Notes under the pieces: model-generated
What the model saw: only the letters and a program-made list of their open reading frames with translations
Told to the model about the DNA's origin: nothing
The model's database searches: none
Translations under genes and position numbers: made by a program
In this document: positions 40,808 to 50,352 of the stretch, one piece after another
Numbering within the stretch: position 1 is the stretch's first letter
How the letters are laid out: every line of letters starts with the position of its first letter
NCBI GenBank assembly: GCA_016714645.1
Contig: JADKCI010000005.1
Location: forward strand, 124,001 to 188,000
Length of the DNA stretch: 64,000 bases
Direction: 5' to 3'
Source of the DNA: Chromatiaceae bacterium
Lineage (GTDB): Bacteria; Pseudomonadota; Gammaproteobacteria; Chromatiales; Chromatiaceae

Positions 40808-41194
40808 TCAGGGAATGAGCGTCTGGTGGTCGAAGGTCAGGACCACGTCCAGATTGGCGACCAGGTGCTCACGGACCTCGTAATGAACACCCAGCACCCG
40901 GCCCGTATCGGTCTTCTCGAAGCTAAAGTTTTCGTTCTTAACCGACCGCACATCATTGATATATAGCTTTTTTTCCAGGGTTTGAATGATGGCCTGGCGG
41001 CCCATCGCCGCCACCTCCGGGTTGCGGGCCGTATCATCCATGACGGAGCGCACGGTCCAGAATTGCAGGTAATAGGGCCCCAGCTTGAGGCCCAGGGTCA
41101 CCACCCCGCCGATGAGCAGCACCCAAAAGAGGGCGCCTATCAGGCTGAAGCCGCGGCTGGCGGTTCGGTAGGACAGCATCATGGCGATCTCCAT
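40808..41194 (-). CDS. DUF4845 inner-membrane protein
   Basis: The 128-residue protein has one N-terminal transmembrane segment with a pilin-like start (RGFSLIGALFWVLLIGGVVT). A soluble domain follows (YYLQFWTVRSVMDDTARNPE, VNNEN-like KNENFSFEK, LVANLDVVLTFDH). This is the DUF4845 family that regularly lies between lepB and rnc in gammaproteobacteria. No function is established; membrane location is predicted. Confidence 0.85.
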   Translation of the reverse strand: MEIAMMLSYRTASRGFSLIGALFWVLLIGGVVTLGLKLGPYYLQFWTVRSVMDDTARNPEVAAMGRQAIIQTLEKKLYINDVRSVKNENFSFEKTDTGRVLGVHYEVREHLVANLDVVLTFDHQTLIP

Positions 41195-41216
41195 ACGTTG
41201 ATCGGATGTACCCAGG

Positions 41217-42053
41217 CTATTTGATGAGGGTTCCTAGACGTCTCCAATCAATGGGAAAGCCATCACGTTGGCCATCCCAGTTCATCCAGATGGCAAAGGC
41301 CTTGCCGACCAGATTGCCTTCCGGCACCAGGCCCCAGCAGCGGCTGTCGTTGCTGTTGTCCCGATTGTCACCCATGGCGAAATAATGACCTGCGGGGACC
41401 TTGATGGGGCCCTTGAGTAATTCGTAGCAACCCGGAGCCAGATCCGGGGCGCGGGGGTGAGTCAGAATGCGATGTTCGACATCGCCCAGTTGCTCGTCGG
41501 CGATCCGCGCCCCCGTCATATTGGCCCCGGCGCCCACGCCGGTGAAGGTGCCATCCGGCGTCTGGGTCATGGGCTTGCTATTCACAAAGAGGGTCTTATT
41601 GCGATAGAAAATTTCGTCGCCAGGCACCCCGACGATACGCTTGATGTAATCCGTGCCGGGCTCCAGGGGGAAGCGGAAGACGGCCACGTCGCCGCGCTGG
41701 GGCTCACCCAGTCCGAGGAACTTAGTATTGAGCACTGGCCAGCGCAGGCCATAGGCAAACTTGCTGACCAGAATGAAATCGCCCACCAGCAGGGTCGGCA
41801 TCATGGAGCCGGAGGGGATGCGGAAGGGCTCCACCAGAAAGGAGCGCAGCAGCAGCACGACGAGGATGACGGGGAAGAAGGAACGGGCGTATTCCACCAG
41901 TACCGGTTCCTTGAGGTGCACATGGCCCGACGCTCCACCCACCTCCGTGGCCCGATGCCGGCGGCGCGGGGCTAACCAGAGGGTATCGAGGAGCCAGATG
42001 CCGCCGGTCAGGGCGCAGGCAATGACGAGAAAGGCCGGAAAGTCGAAGTTCAT
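41217..42053 (-). CDS. lepB: Signal peptidase I
   Basis: The 278-residue protein has two N-terminal hydrophobic segments (FLVIACALTGGIWLLDTLWL and FFPVILVVLLLRSFLVEPF). The catalytic Ser lies in RIPSGSMMPTLLVGDFILVS and the general-base Lys in GTDYIKRIVGVPGD. The closing box is HYFAMGDNRDNSNDSRCWG. It cleaves Sec and Tat signal peptides at the outer face of the inner membrane. Placement between lepA and the DUF4845-rnc genes is standard. Confidence 0.96.
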   Translation of the reverse strand: MNFDFPAFLVIACALTGGIWLLDTLWLAPRRRHRATEVGGASGHVHLKEPVLVEYARSFFPVILVVLLLRSFLVEPFRIPSGSMMPTLLVGDFILVSKFAYGLRWPVLNTKFLGLGEPQRGDVAVFRFPLEPGTDYIKRIVGVPGDEIFYRNKTLFVNSKPMTQTPDGTFTGVGAGANMTGARIADEQLGDVEHRILTHPRAPDLAPGCYELLKGPIKVPAGHYFAMGDNRDNSNDSRCWGLVPEGNLVGKAFAIWMNWDGQRDGFPIDWRRLGTLIK

Positions 42054-42083
42054 GAGCCAGATACGGATTTCAAAGGGAATGGG

Positions 42084-43889
42084 TTAATTATCCTTGCCAA
42101 ACTGCAGCACCGCAAGGAAGGCCTCCTGGGGTATCTCTACCTTGCCGACCTGCTTCATGCGCCGCTTGCCCGCCTTCTGCTTTTCCAGCAGTTTGCGCTT
42201 GCGGGTGATGTCGCCACCGTAACACTTGGCGGTGACATTCTTGCGCAAGGCCTTGACGGTAGTACGAGAAATGATCTTGCTGCCAATGGCGGCCTGGATG
42301 GCGACCTCGAACATCTGGCGCGGGATCAGGTCTTTCATGCGCACGGTGAGGTCCTGTCCACGGTAGGCGGCATTATCGCGGTGGACGATCGTTGACAGGG
42401 CGTCCACCTTTTCGCCATTGATGAGGACATCAAGCTTGACCAGATCCGCCGCCTGAAAGCGCTTGAATTCATATTCGAAGGAGGCATAGCCCCGGCTCAC
42501 GGATTTGAGGCGGTCGAAAAAGTCGAGCACCACCTCGCTCATGGGCAGTTCATAGGTCGCCTGAATCTGTCCACCCAGGTACAGGATATTCTTCTGAATT
42601 CCGCGCTTTTCGATGCAGAGATTGATGACACCGCCCAACATATCCTGGGGGAGCAGGATGTGGGCCTCAATAATGGGCTCGCGGATCTCCCGCAGTACCG
42701 CCGCATCCGGTAACTCCGCCGGATTATCGACCTTGACTACCTCGCCATTCGACAGCAGAACCTCATAGATGACGGTGGGGGCCGTGGTGATGAGGTCGAG
42801 ATCGTATTCCCGCTCCAGGCGCTCCTGGACGATCTCCATGTGCAGCATACCGAGGAAACCACAGCGGAAACCGAATCCAAGGGCCTGGGAAACCTCGGGT
42901 TCATAGAACATGGCCGCATCGTTGAGACGCAGTTTGCGCAGGGCGTCGCGCAGTTCCTCGTAGGCGTCCGAATCCACGGGATAGAGGCCGGCGAAGACCC
43001 GTGGTTGCATCTCCTTGAACCCCGGCAGGGCCTTGTCCGCGGGGCGGTCGGTGAGGGTAATGGTGTCTCCCACCGGGGCGCCATCGATCTCCTTGATGCC
43101 CGCCACCAGAAAGCCGACCTCGCCGGTGCCGAGGGTCTTGCGCTCGGTCTTCTTGGGGGTAAAGACGCCGATACTATCCGCGGTAAAGCTCCGGCCGGTG
43201 GACATGATCTGAATCTTGTCGCGGCGGTTGATGGCGCCGTTGACCACCCGCACCAGGGAGACGACCCCGACGTAGGAGTCGAACCAGGAGTCGATGATCA
43301 GGGCCTGGAGGGGCCCGTCCGGATTGCCCTGGGGCGGCGGGATACGCTTGACCAGGGTATCCAGCAGTTCTGGAATGCCCAGGCCGGTCTTGGCGCTGAC
43401 CTTGAGGGCATCCTTGGCCTCCAGACCAATGATCTCTTCGATTTGGGTGATGACCTTTTCCGGCTCGGCAGAGGGCAAGTCGATCTTGTTGAGCACCGGC
43501 AGGACTTCCAGCCCCATCTCGATGGCCGTATAGCAGTTAGCCACGCTCTGGGCCTCGACGCCCTGGGCGGCATCCACCACCAGCAGGGCCCCCTCGCAGG
43601 CAGCCAGGGAGCGGGAGACCTCGTAGGAAAAATCCACATGGCCCGGGGTGTCGATAAAGTTGAGCTGGTAGATTTCCCCATCCGAGGCCTTGAAGTCCAG
43701 GGTCACGCTCTGGGCCTTGATGGTGATCCCCCGCTCCCGCTCCAGATCCATGGAATCCAGCACCTGGGCCGACATCTCGCGTTCGCTCAGGGTGCCCGCA
43801 AGCTGGATGAAACGGTCCGCGATGGTCGATTTTCCGTGATCGATATGGGCGATGATGGAAAAGTTGCGGATATGACTCAGATCGACCAT
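42084..43889 (-). CDS. lepA: Elongation factor 4 (LepA) GTPase
   Basis: The 601-residue protein (E. coli 599) has the translational GTPase motifs NFSIIAHIDHGKSTIADR, DTPGHVDFSYEV and LNKIDLPSA. EF-G-like domains follow, and the LepA-specific C-terminal domain ends KQKAGKRRMKQVGKVEIPQE. It acts on the ribosome, with roles proposed in back-translocation and initiation or assembly. It is upstream of lepB in the same operon. The gap to mucD contains that gene's terminator, so lepA probably has its own promoter within 43890-44095. Confidence 0.97.
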   Translation of the reverse strand: MVDLSHIRNFSIIAHIDHGKSTIADRFIQLAGTLSEREMSAQVLDSMDLERERGITIKAQSVTLDFKASDGEIYQLNFIDTPGHVDFSYEVSRSLAACEGALLVVDAAQGVEAQSVANCYTAIEMGLEVLPVLNKIDLPSAEPEKVITQIEEIIGLEAKDALKVSAKTGLGIPELLDTLVKRIPPPQGNPDGPLQALIIDSWFDSYVGVVSLVRVVNGAINRRDKIQIMSTGRSFTADSIGVFTPKKTERKTLGTGEVGFLVAGIKEIDGAPVGDTITLTDRPADKALPGFKEMQPRVFAGLYPVDSDAYEELRDALRKLRLNDAAMFYEPEVSQALGFGFRCGFLGMLHMEIVQERLEREYDLDLITTAPTVIYEVLLSNGEVVKVDNPAELPDAAVLREIREPIIEAHILLPQDMLGGVINLCIEKRGIQKNILYLGGQIQATYELPMSEVVLDFFDRLKSVSRGYASFEYEFKRFQAADLVKLDVLINGEKVDALSTIVHRDNAAYRGQDLTVRMKDLIPRQMFEVAIQAAIGSKIISRTTVKALRKNVTAKCYGGDITRKRKLLEKQKAGKRRMKQVGKVEIPQEAFLAVLQFGKDN

Positions 43890-44095
43890 CTATAACCTTG
43901 ATAATGAGGTGAAATTGGGCCCCTGGAAACTGGCGTTCAGAGCGGCAGGGCCGCTATCCGGCCCCGGGACCGGGGAGCGAGGCATCATAGCAGAAGCCGG
44001 CCAGGGGAGTTTTAGGGATTCGGTATTCAAGCTGTTACCGATGCGCAAGGCCCTGGGAAGAGGAGATCTCACCCCGGCGGGATACCCCGCCCAGG

Positions 44096-44123
44096 CAAAA
44101 GAGACGCCGGCATGATGCCGGCG
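44096..44123 (-). terminator. Rho-independent terminator of mucD
   Basis: On the minus strand, CGCCGGCAT-C-ATGCCGGCG (44123 to 44105) forms a perfect 9-bp stem followed by TCTCTTTT (44104-44097). It lies 28 bases beyond the mucD stop and would separate the sigma-E operon from lepA. Confidence 0.8.
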
Positions 44124-44151
44124 CCTGCCTTCACGGAGGCCCCTGTCGCGA

Positions 44152-45591
44152 TCAGTCCTTGGGGATGCGGACAGCGACGAAGATGCGGCCTTCGTTACGC
44201 TGAATAAGCGCCGCGACGGAACGTCCAGGCTCGATGGCGTCAAGGATCTCGCGCAGGCTAGCGGCGTTCTCCACATCCTTGTTATCAATCATCAGCAGGA
44301 TGTCACCGACCCGGATGCCGGCGCGCTCGGCGGGACCCTTATCAACCTTGGCGACAAAGACGCCCGCCTTGCCGGCGCCTAACTGCTCGCGGTCCTCGTC
44401 ACTCAAATCCTCGACGACGAGACCGATGCGATTCGCCTTGTTCGGCTGCTCCTGCGTATCACCCTTGCGGCCCTCCTGGCTGTCCTCGGGGAGTTCGCCA
44501 ATCATGAGTTCGATGACGCGGGTCTGGCCGCGCCGCAACACGGTCACCTTGGCCGGCTTGCCCACGGGGTGGATGCCCACCAGGGGCGGCAGGGCGCTGG
44601 ACTCCAGGATGGGGGTGCCGTTGAAGTCCAGAATGACGTCACCGGGCAGCAGCCCGGAAGCGGCCGCCGGGCCATCCGGCACGATCTGGGCGACGAGGGC
44701 ACCCACGGGCTGAGGCATCTTGAAGGTCTCGGCCAAGTCGCGGGTCACATCCTGAATGAGGACGCCCAGCCAGCCACGGGTAACCCGGCCACTGCGCTTG
44801 AGTTGATCCGCGACATCCATGGCTACATCGATGGGGATGGCGAAGGAGAGCCCCATGAAGCCGCCGGTACGGCTGTAGATCTGGGAGTTGACGCCAATGA
44901 CCTCGCCTTCCAGATTGAAGAGGGGGCCACCCGAGTTGCCAGGGTTGATGGCGACATCGGTCTGAATGAAGGGGACATAGTTCTCGGTCGGCAGACTGCG
45001 GCCCTTGGCGCTGACGATGCCAGCGGTAGCCGAGTGATCGAAACCGAAGGGCGAGCCGATGGCGAGCACCCATTCGCCGACCTTCAGGTCCTTGGCGGAG
45101 CCAATCTTGACCGTGGGCAGGGCGTTGGCGTCCACCTTGATGAGGGCGATGTCGCTGCGCTTGTCGGCGCCGATTACGGTGGCGACAAACTCGCGCCGGT
45201 CGTTGGTGCGCACGATGATCTCGTCGGCGCCATCGACCACATGGGCGTTGGTCATGACATAGCCATCGTTGGAGATGAAGAAGCCGGAGCCCAGGGAGCG
45301 CGACTGAATGTCCTCGTCCGGCATCATGTCCTCGCCCTGCTCGCCGAAAAACCGGCGGAAGAAGTCACGCAGCGGGCTATCCTCGGGCAGGTCCGGCAGG
45401 CCATGGCCGGGCGGCATGACGGGTGACGCAGCGCTCTGGGATTGGCGGGTGCTGATGTTGACCACCGCCGGGCCGGCCTTGTCCACCAGGGTCGTAAATT
45501 CCGGCAAGGCCCCCGCGGAGAGACCTAAGGGGGCCAGGACCAGCATGAGGCTCGTCAGCAGCCCAGCCAGCGGGAGAGGATATTTCTTCAT
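44152..45591 (-). CDS. mucD: Periplasmic Do-like serine protease (DegP/MucD)
   Basis: The 479-residue protein has a signal peptide (PLAGLLTSLMLVLAPLGLSA). The trypsin-like triad is His in MTNAHVVDGADE, Asp in KRSDIALIKV and Ser in NPGNSGGPLFN. Two PDZ domains follow (VTRGWLGVLIQDVTRDLAET and GVFVAKVDKGPAERAGIRVG). It degrades or holds misfolded envelope proteins. It is the last gene of the rpoE-rseA-rseB-rseC-mucD set, the arrangement of Pseudomonas algU-mucABCD. The stop is followed by a terminator. Confidence 0.95.
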   Translation of the reverse strand: MKKYPLPLAGLLTSLMLVLAPLGLSAGALPEFTTLVDKAGPAVVNISTRQSQSAASPVMPPGHGLPDLPEDSPLRDFFRRFFGEQGEDMMPDEDIQSRSLGSGFFISNDGYVMTNAHVVDGADEIIVRTNDRREFVATVIGADKRSDIALIKVDANALPTVKIGSAKDLKVGEWVLAIGSPFGFDHSATAGIVSAKGRSLPTENYVPFIQTDVAINPGNSGGPLFNLEGEVIGVNSQIYSRTGGFMGLSFAIPIDVAMDVADQLKRSGRVTRGWLGVLIQDVTRDLAETFKMPQPVGALVAQIVPDGPAAASGLLPGDVILDFNGTPILESSALPPLVGIHPVGKPAKVTVLRRGQTRVIELMIGELPEDSQEGRKGDTQEQPNKANRIGLVVEDLSDEDREQLGAGKAGVFVAKVDKGPAERAGIRVGDILLMIDNKDVENAASLREILDAIEPGRSVAALIQRNEGRIFVAVRIPKD

Positions 45592-45667
45592 GAATGCTCC
45601 GGATCGTCTCGATTCAGGGGGAGTTAGTACCCCTAACAGAATAAAAAATAGGGATATGGCCCGGAGT

Positions 45668-46186
45668 TCACCTGGCCTGCAAGTCCAACGGAGCCCGTGG
45701 GTCCAGGGCCCGCTCCAGGTCGGGTGCCGCCACCTCCAGGCCCGCCCGTCGGAGGATCACGGCTTGGAAGCGGGGATCCTCGGCGCGGCGGGCACTGAAG
45801 CCGGCGGACCACCGGAAGCCGAGCCCCAGGCCGATGATGCCGCCCAGCAGAACCAGGCCCTGGGACCAGGATGCCCGGGTCAGATCGGCAAGCCACTCCC
45901 CCCCCAGGGCGCCGAGAAGCATCACCAGCAAGGGCATCAGATAGGCGACGAAGGCCGCCTGGGGTAGGGTCTCGTCGGGGACACCCACCACCACCTGGTC
46001 GCCGGGCCGGGCGCCAATGGCGTTGGCCGCCTGTAAGGCCAGGGGTTTGCGGCCCAGATAGCGTTCCAGGAGGGAGGTGCCGCAGGCGCCTTTGACGGCG
46101 CAACCGCCACAGGCGCTGCGCCGGATGCAGTCAACCTCGGCCAATGCCCCGTTAACCCTGACGACCCGGCCCTGTTCCTCGATCAT
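45668..46186 (-). CDS. rseC: SoxR-reducing / sigma-E regulatory protein RseC
   Basis: The 172-residue protein has the RseC N-terminal Cys cluster (CIRRSACGGCAVKGACG), the basic stretch PGDQVVVGVPDE and two membrane segments (FVAYLMPLLVMLLGALG and LVLLGGIIGLGLGF). The family acts in sigma-E or SoxR regulation and in Rnf/Rsx-linked redox. Its start overlaps the rseB stop by four bases. Hydrophilic C-terminus of about 50 residues. Confidence 0.9.
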   Translation of the reverse strand: MIEEQGRVVRVNGALAEVDCIRRSACGGCAVKGACGTSLLERYLGRKPLALQAANAIGARPGDQVVVGVPDETLPQAAFVAYLMPLLVMLLGALGGEWLADLTRASWSQGLVLLGGIIGLGLGFRWSAGFSARRAEDPRFQAVILRRAGLEVAAPDLERALDPRAPLDLQAR

Positions 46187-47166
46187 GGCGTATCTCCTGC
46201 CTGGGGTTTGATGGCGGAGAAGACCGCCGCCACCGTCGCCGCCGGCGCCTCGCCGACAACCGTAATCTGATGTCCCGCCACTTTACCGCCGTGGGCGTGA
46301 ATGGCGCCGATGCGCGAACCGCCCCGCAACCCCTCCTCGGCACCCGCCTCCGCATAGATGGAGATGGCGGCCAGCCCATCCGAGAGGACGAGGTGCTCCA
46401 GGGTCCGCCCAGAGGCCTCCAGGGTCCGCTCGGCCCTGACCAGTGTAAAACCTGGGGGCAGGCCTTCGAAAGTCCAGGCCAGGTCAGCCAGCGGTGTGGA
46501 GGCCGCGGGATCGCCCGTCTCCTGGGATGCCTTCTCCGCCGGGGGTGCCGGCGTTTCCGGGTCCAGGGTCAGGGAGGTAAACATGAGTTGCTCAAGGGTG
46601 CGGGCATCGCCACCGATGAGATCCAGCTTCAAGGGCAGGCCGGTGTGGGTATCCAGAAAGAAGCGATAACCATAGCGCAGGGCATCCGTGGGGATGATGC
46701 CCAGCACCTGGGTCTGCCGATCGGCCACCCGCGCCACGCCCTGGGATTGCACCAGATAGTAGGGGGCCAGGTCCTTGGCCTTCAGGGGCTTGCCATCCTG
46801 GCCCAGGGCGCGCTGAGCCACCGCGATCAGGTGTTCGCCGGAGAGGCGGCAGGTGACCTGGCCATCTTCCTGTTTCATGCCCCGGGGCGGGCCATTGAGG
46901 GACTCCAGTTCCGCCTGGACGCGGCCATTGGTTACCCGCTGGACGATGCGCAGGGTCTCCATCCGATTGTCGTGGGAATAAACCAGCACCCCCGAATAAT
47001 TAAGGGTGCTCAGGGCTTGGCGCATGCGCTCGAAGGGCTCGACCTCCAGCTCCGGACTGGCCGCGACCTGGGTGACCGCCAGGCTGGCCAGAAGGAGCCA
47101 CAGCCGCCGCGCCCGTGGGACCTGATGGAGGGGCCGCGCGGCCGCCGCCTCAGCGCCCCGCTTCAT
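46183..47166 (-). CDS. rseB: Sigma-E regulator RseB (periplasmic)
   Basis: The start at 47166 (MKRGAE) overlaps rseA by 17 bases and gives 327 residues. A signal peptide (LWLLLASLAVTQVAAS) precedes the lipoprotein-like fold LSTLNYSGVLVYSHDNRMET, RVTNGRVQAELESLNGPPR and YFLDTHTGLPLKLDL-like RFFLDTHTGLPLKLDLIGG. RseB binds the periplasmic side of RseA, shields it from proteolysis and senses mislocalised lipoproteins or lipopolysaccharide. A Pro/Ala linker separates the two domains. Confidence 0.92.
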   Translation of the reverse strand: MKRGAEAAAARPLHQVPRARRLWLLLASLAVTQVAASPELEVEPFERMRQALSTLNYSGVLVYSHDNRMETLRIVQRVTNGRVQAELESLNGPPRGMKQEDGQVTCRLSGEHLIAVAQRALGQDGKPLKAKDLAPYYLVQSQGVARVADRQTQVLGIIPTDALRYGYRFFLDTHTGLPLKLDLIGGDARTLEQLMFTSLTLDPETPAPPAEKASQETGDPAASTPLADLAWTFEGLPPGFTLVRAERTLEASGRTLEHLVLSDGLAAISIYAEAGAEEGLRGGSRIGAIHAHGGKVAGHQITVVGEAPAATVAAVFSAIKPQAGDTP

Positions 47167-47791
47167 AACCCACGACCGTCGCGTAGGGGAAGATGCCCTT
47201 GATGCCATTGGCCGGGGAACTCGCCTGATGATTGACCAGGAATCGATCGAGCTTGGATTCGAGTCCCGGATCGGCCAGCTCCCAGCGCGGCCTGCCCTCG
47301 GTGGTCCGTAAAGGCGACAGACTCACCATCCGTGATGACGGCGGGGGTGAGATGGCGACCGGTGACGGGACCGGGGGTGTCGTCAGGGCCAGGGCGGGAC
47401 TGGTCGGGGCCAGATCGCTCGCGGTAAATAAGGGCGGCAGGGCATAAACCGCGAGGAAGGCGGCGCTGGCGGCCAGGGCCACACCCGCATAGTGGCCGCG
47501 CCGGGAGCGGAGGACTTCGGCCGCTGGCGGGCGTTCTCGCCCCCGGGCGGAGCGGGCCGCCGCTATGGGGGTTGGCCCGGCGGCGAGTACTTCACTCACC
47601 CGGGCGGCGATCTGGCGATATTCAGGGTGCAAGGCCTCGCCACGCAGGGCCGAGCCGATGAGGCTGTATCGCTCCCAGGCCGCCTTCAGGTCCGCGTTGG
47701 CTTCCAGGGCAGCGATGGTGGGACCGACGAGAAGGTTCTGGAGTTCACCATCCGCCAGGGCGGAGACGTGTTCTCTCTGCTGTTCGCTCAT
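47150..47791 (-). CDS. rseA: Anti-sigma-E factor RseA
   Basis: The 213-residue protein has the N-terminal sigma-binding helices (HVSALADGELQNLLVG, ALEANADLKAAWERYSLIGS). A single transmembrane segment follows (HYAGVALAASAAFLAVYALP), then a periplasmic tail with Pro-rich and RseB-contact regions. It holds RpoE at the membrane until stepwise cleavage by DegS and RseP. It lies 19 bases after rpoE, and its end overlaps rseB. Confidence 0.92.
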   Translation of the reverse strand: MSEQQREHVSALADGELQNLLVGPTIAALEANADLKAAWERYSLIGSALRGEALHPEYRQIAARVSEVLAAGPTPIAAARSARGRERPPAAEVLRSRRGHYAGVALAASAAFLAVYALPPLFTASDLAPTSPALALTTPPVPSPVAISPPPSSRMVSLSPLRTTEGRPRWELADPGLESKLDRFLVNHQASSPANGIKGIFPYATVVGYEAGR

Positions 47792-47810
47792 GGGTGGATC
47801 ACCCCTCTCT

Positions 47811-48389
47811 TTATGAAGTGAGCAAGGGACTTAGCCGCTTGTCAATGGCATCTCGGGCACGAAAAATGCGCGAGCGCACCGTTCCAATGGGGCAGTCCAT
47901 GGCCTCGGCGATCTCCTCGTAACTCAGTCCCTCGAGTTCCCGCAGGACGATGGCGGTACGCAGTTCCTCGGGGAGATCATCCAGGGCCCGCTGCACCGTT
48001 TGCGCGATCTCCTCGCTAAGGAGATGATTCTCCGGGGTGCCCATCTCTCTGAGGCGCCCACCCGACTCCAGTTGCTCGGCCACCTCCATCTCCATATCGT
48101 CCCTGGGCGGCCGGCGTCCCCGCGAAGCCAAGTGGTTCTTGGCGGCATTGATCGCGATGCGATAGAGCCAGGTGTAGAAGGCGCTCTCGCCACGAAATCC
48201 GGCCAAGGCTCGGTAAGCCTTGATGAATGCCTCCTGGGCCACGTCCTGGACCTCGTTGGGATCGCGCAGGTAACGGCCAATGAGGCCAGCGACCTTTTGC
48301 TGGTACTTGAGCACCAGCAGGTCAAAGGCACGCCGGTCCCCGGCCTGGGCCCGCACTACCAGTTCCTGGTCACCAAGCCGTTCAGACAT
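47811..48389 (-). CDS. rpoE: RNA polymerase sigma-E factor
   Basis: The 192-residue ECF sigma factor has region 2 (DLLVLKYQQKVAGLIGRYLR, DVAQEAFIKAYRALAGFRG, AFYTWLYRIAINAAKNHL). Region 4 contains LSYEEIAEAMDCPIGTVRSR. The length matches E. coli RpoE (191). It directs envelope-stress genes. It is first in the minus-strand operon and divergent from nadB, as in E. coli and Pseudomonas. A possible self-recognised promoter is noted at 48430-48457. Confidence 0.96.
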   Translation of the reverse strand: MSERLGDQELVVRAQAGDRRAFDLLVLKYQQKVAGLIGRYLRDPNEVQDVAQEAFIKAYRALAGFRGESAFYTWLYRIAINAAKNHLASRGRRPPRDDMEMEVAEQLESGGRLREMGTPENHLLSEEIAQTVQRALDDLPEELRTAIVLRELEGLSYEEIAEAMDCPIGTVRSRIFRARDAIDKRLSPLLTS

Positions 48390-48429
48390 GGCATCGCGTT
48401 CCTGGCGAAGGCGTCCTTGTATCCGTTTG

Positions 48430-48457
48430 CATGGACAATCACCCGTGTGGAAAGTTC
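48430..48457 (-). promoter_or_regulatory. Candidate sigma-E promoter of rpoE
   Basis: On the minus strand, GAACTT (48457-48452), a 16-bp spacer and TCCATG (48435-48430) lie about 40 bases before the rpoE start. The -35 matches the sigma-E consensus; the -10 (TCTRA-like) is only partial. Confidence 0.4.
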
Positions 48458-48615
48458 AAGAGTGCGCGGCGCGGGGCTGGCGGCATCAAGCCCGCGAAGA
48501 CCCTCATCTCGGCGAGCGTTTCAGTTTATAGTGATAACCCTTACTTTGCACCCGAAGGGCTCGCCCGCGGCGAACCTTTCGGTTCTCCGCCACTGGTACC
48601 CTTCAGGTCTCCCGC

Positions 48616-50235
48616 ATGAGCCAAGCCCACCGTTTTGATGTTCTGATCCTCGGCAGTGGCGCTGCTGGGCTTAGCCTAGCCCTGCGCTTGCCCACTTCTC
48701 TCTCCATCGCCCTGGTCTCCAAGCGTGATTTGAGCGAGGGCAGCACCCTCTATGCCCAGGGCGGCATATCCGCTGTCCTCGACGCCAACGACTCCCTGGC
48801 TTCGCATATCGAGGATACCCTGGATGCGGGCGCCGACCTCTGCGACCCGGAACGGGTCAAGCTGGTAGTGGATCACGGCCCGGCCAGCATTCGCTGGCTT
48901 TACGATCAGGGTGTCGAATTTACCCGTGACGACAAGGCCGTCGATGCCGGGGGCTACCACCTCACCCGCGAGGGCGGACATACCCATCGCCGCGTCGTCC
49001 ACGCCGCCGACGCCACGGGCAGGGAGGTCGAGACTACCCTTGAGAGTCAAGTCCGCGCCCGCGCCAACATTCGGATCCTGGAGCGGCACATCGCCGTGGA
49101 CCTCATCAGCGGGCGCAAACTGGATAGCCGGGTGGACCGCTGTCTCGGCGCCTATGTCCTCGATGATGCCAGCGGCGAGGTCAAGACCTTGCTGGCCCGT
49201 TTCGTGGTGGTTGCTACGGGCGGCGCCAGCAAGGTCTATCTCTACACCAGCAACCCGGATGTCTCCACGGGCGATGGCATTGCCATGGCCTGGCGCGCCG
49301 GCTGCCGGGTGGGCAACATGGAATTCATGCAGTTCCACCCGACCTGCCTCTATCACCCCCAGGCCCGGACTTTCCTGATCAGCGAGGCCCTGCGTGGGGA
49401 AGGCGGGCGCCTCTTGCTGCCTAACGGCAACCGCTTCATGCACCGCTTTGACGAGCGCGCCGAACTGGCCCCGCGCGACATCGTCGCCCGCGCCATCGAC
49501 CACGAGATGAAGCGCCTGGGCGCCGAATGCCTCTATCTGGACATCTCCCATCGGCCCGCGGACTTCATCATCGAGCATTTCCCCACCATCCATGCCCGTT
49601 GCCTGGAACTGGGGATCGACATCACCCGCCAGCCCATCCCCGTGGTGCCCGCCGCCCACTACACCTGTGGTGGCGTGGTCACCGACGAGATGGCCCGCGC
49701 CGACCTGCCAGGCCTTTACGCCATCGGCGAGGTGGCCTATACCGGCCTCCATGGCGCCAACCGCATGGCCAGTAATTCCCTGCTGGAATGCCTGGTCTTC
49801 GCCGCCCAGGCGGCGGCGGATATTCAGGCGCGCATGGGCGACGCGCCCATGCCCCCGGAGGTGCCCTCCTGGGATGCCAGTCGCGTCCATGAGCCCGACG
49901 AGGCGGTGGTGGTCTCCCATAACTGGGAGGAGTTGCGCCGCTTCATGTGGGACTATGTCGGCATCGTGCGCACCAATAAGCGTCTCCAGCGTGCCCAGCG
50001 CCGCATTGATCTGCTGCACCACGAGATCATTGAGTACTATGGCAATTTTCCAGTCAGCAATGATCTGCTCGAATTGCGCAATCTGGTGGAAGTCGCCTAC
50101 CTCATCATCCGCTCGGCCCTGCGCCGTCGCGAGAGCCGCGGCCTGCATTTCACCCTGGACTTTCCGTTCAAGGACCCCGCCCAACGCCAGCCGACGCTCC
50201 TGATCCCGGACAATTATCGGCCGCGGGCGGGCTAG
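48616..50235 (+). CDS. nadB: L-aspartate oxidase
   Basis: The 539-residue flavoprotein (E. coli 540) starts with FAD motif DVLILGSGAAGLSLALRLP. It contains STLYAQGGISAVLDANDSLA, HTHRRVVHAADATGREVE, FMQFHPTCLYHP and GGVVTDEMARADLPGLYAIG with YTGLHGANRMASNSLLECL. It oxidises aspartate to iminoaspartate, the first step of NAD synthesis. It is divergent from rpoE across 226 bp, the conserved gammaproteobacterial arrangement. Confidence 0.97.
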   Translation: MSQAHRFDVLILGSGAAGLSLALRLPTSLSIALVSKRDLSEGSTLYAQGGISAVLDANDSLASHIEDTLDAGADLCDPERVKLVVDHGPASIRWLYDQGVEFTRDDKAVDAGGYHLTREGGHTHRRVVHAADATGREVETTLESQVRARANIRILERHIAVDLISGRKLDSRVDRCLGAYVLDDASGEVKTLLARFVVVATGGASKVYLYTSNPDVSTGDGIAMAWRAGCRVGNMEFMQFHPTCLYHPQARTFLISEALRGEGGRLLLPNGNRFMHRFDERAELAPRDIVARAIDHEMKRLGAECLYLDISHRPADFIIEHFPTIHARCLELGIDITRQPIPVVPAAHYTCGGVVTDEMARADLPGLYAIGEVAYTGLHGANRMASNSLLECLVFAAQAAADIQARMGDAPMPPEVPSWDASRVHEPDEAVVVSHNWEELRRFMWDYVGIVRTNKRLQRAQRRIDLLHHEIIEYYGNFPVSNDLLELRNLVEVAYLIIRSALRRRESRGLHFTLDFPFKDPAQRQPTLLIPDNYRPRAG

Positions 50236-50352
50236 ATAAGTTTTTTGATGCGGCGCATCAACGTCCTTTATCATTTGCCATTACCCAACGCGACCGGAAT
50301 CCTGGCTGCGCTACACCCCTGTTTCTTCCCGGCAACTTGAGGGATATTTGAC

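Noticed and set aside
50236..50300. Hairpin GATGC-GGC-GCATC after nadB as terminator
   Set aside because: The T run precedes the stem on the plus strand and only a short 5-bp stem forms, so it is not a convincing plus-strand terminator.
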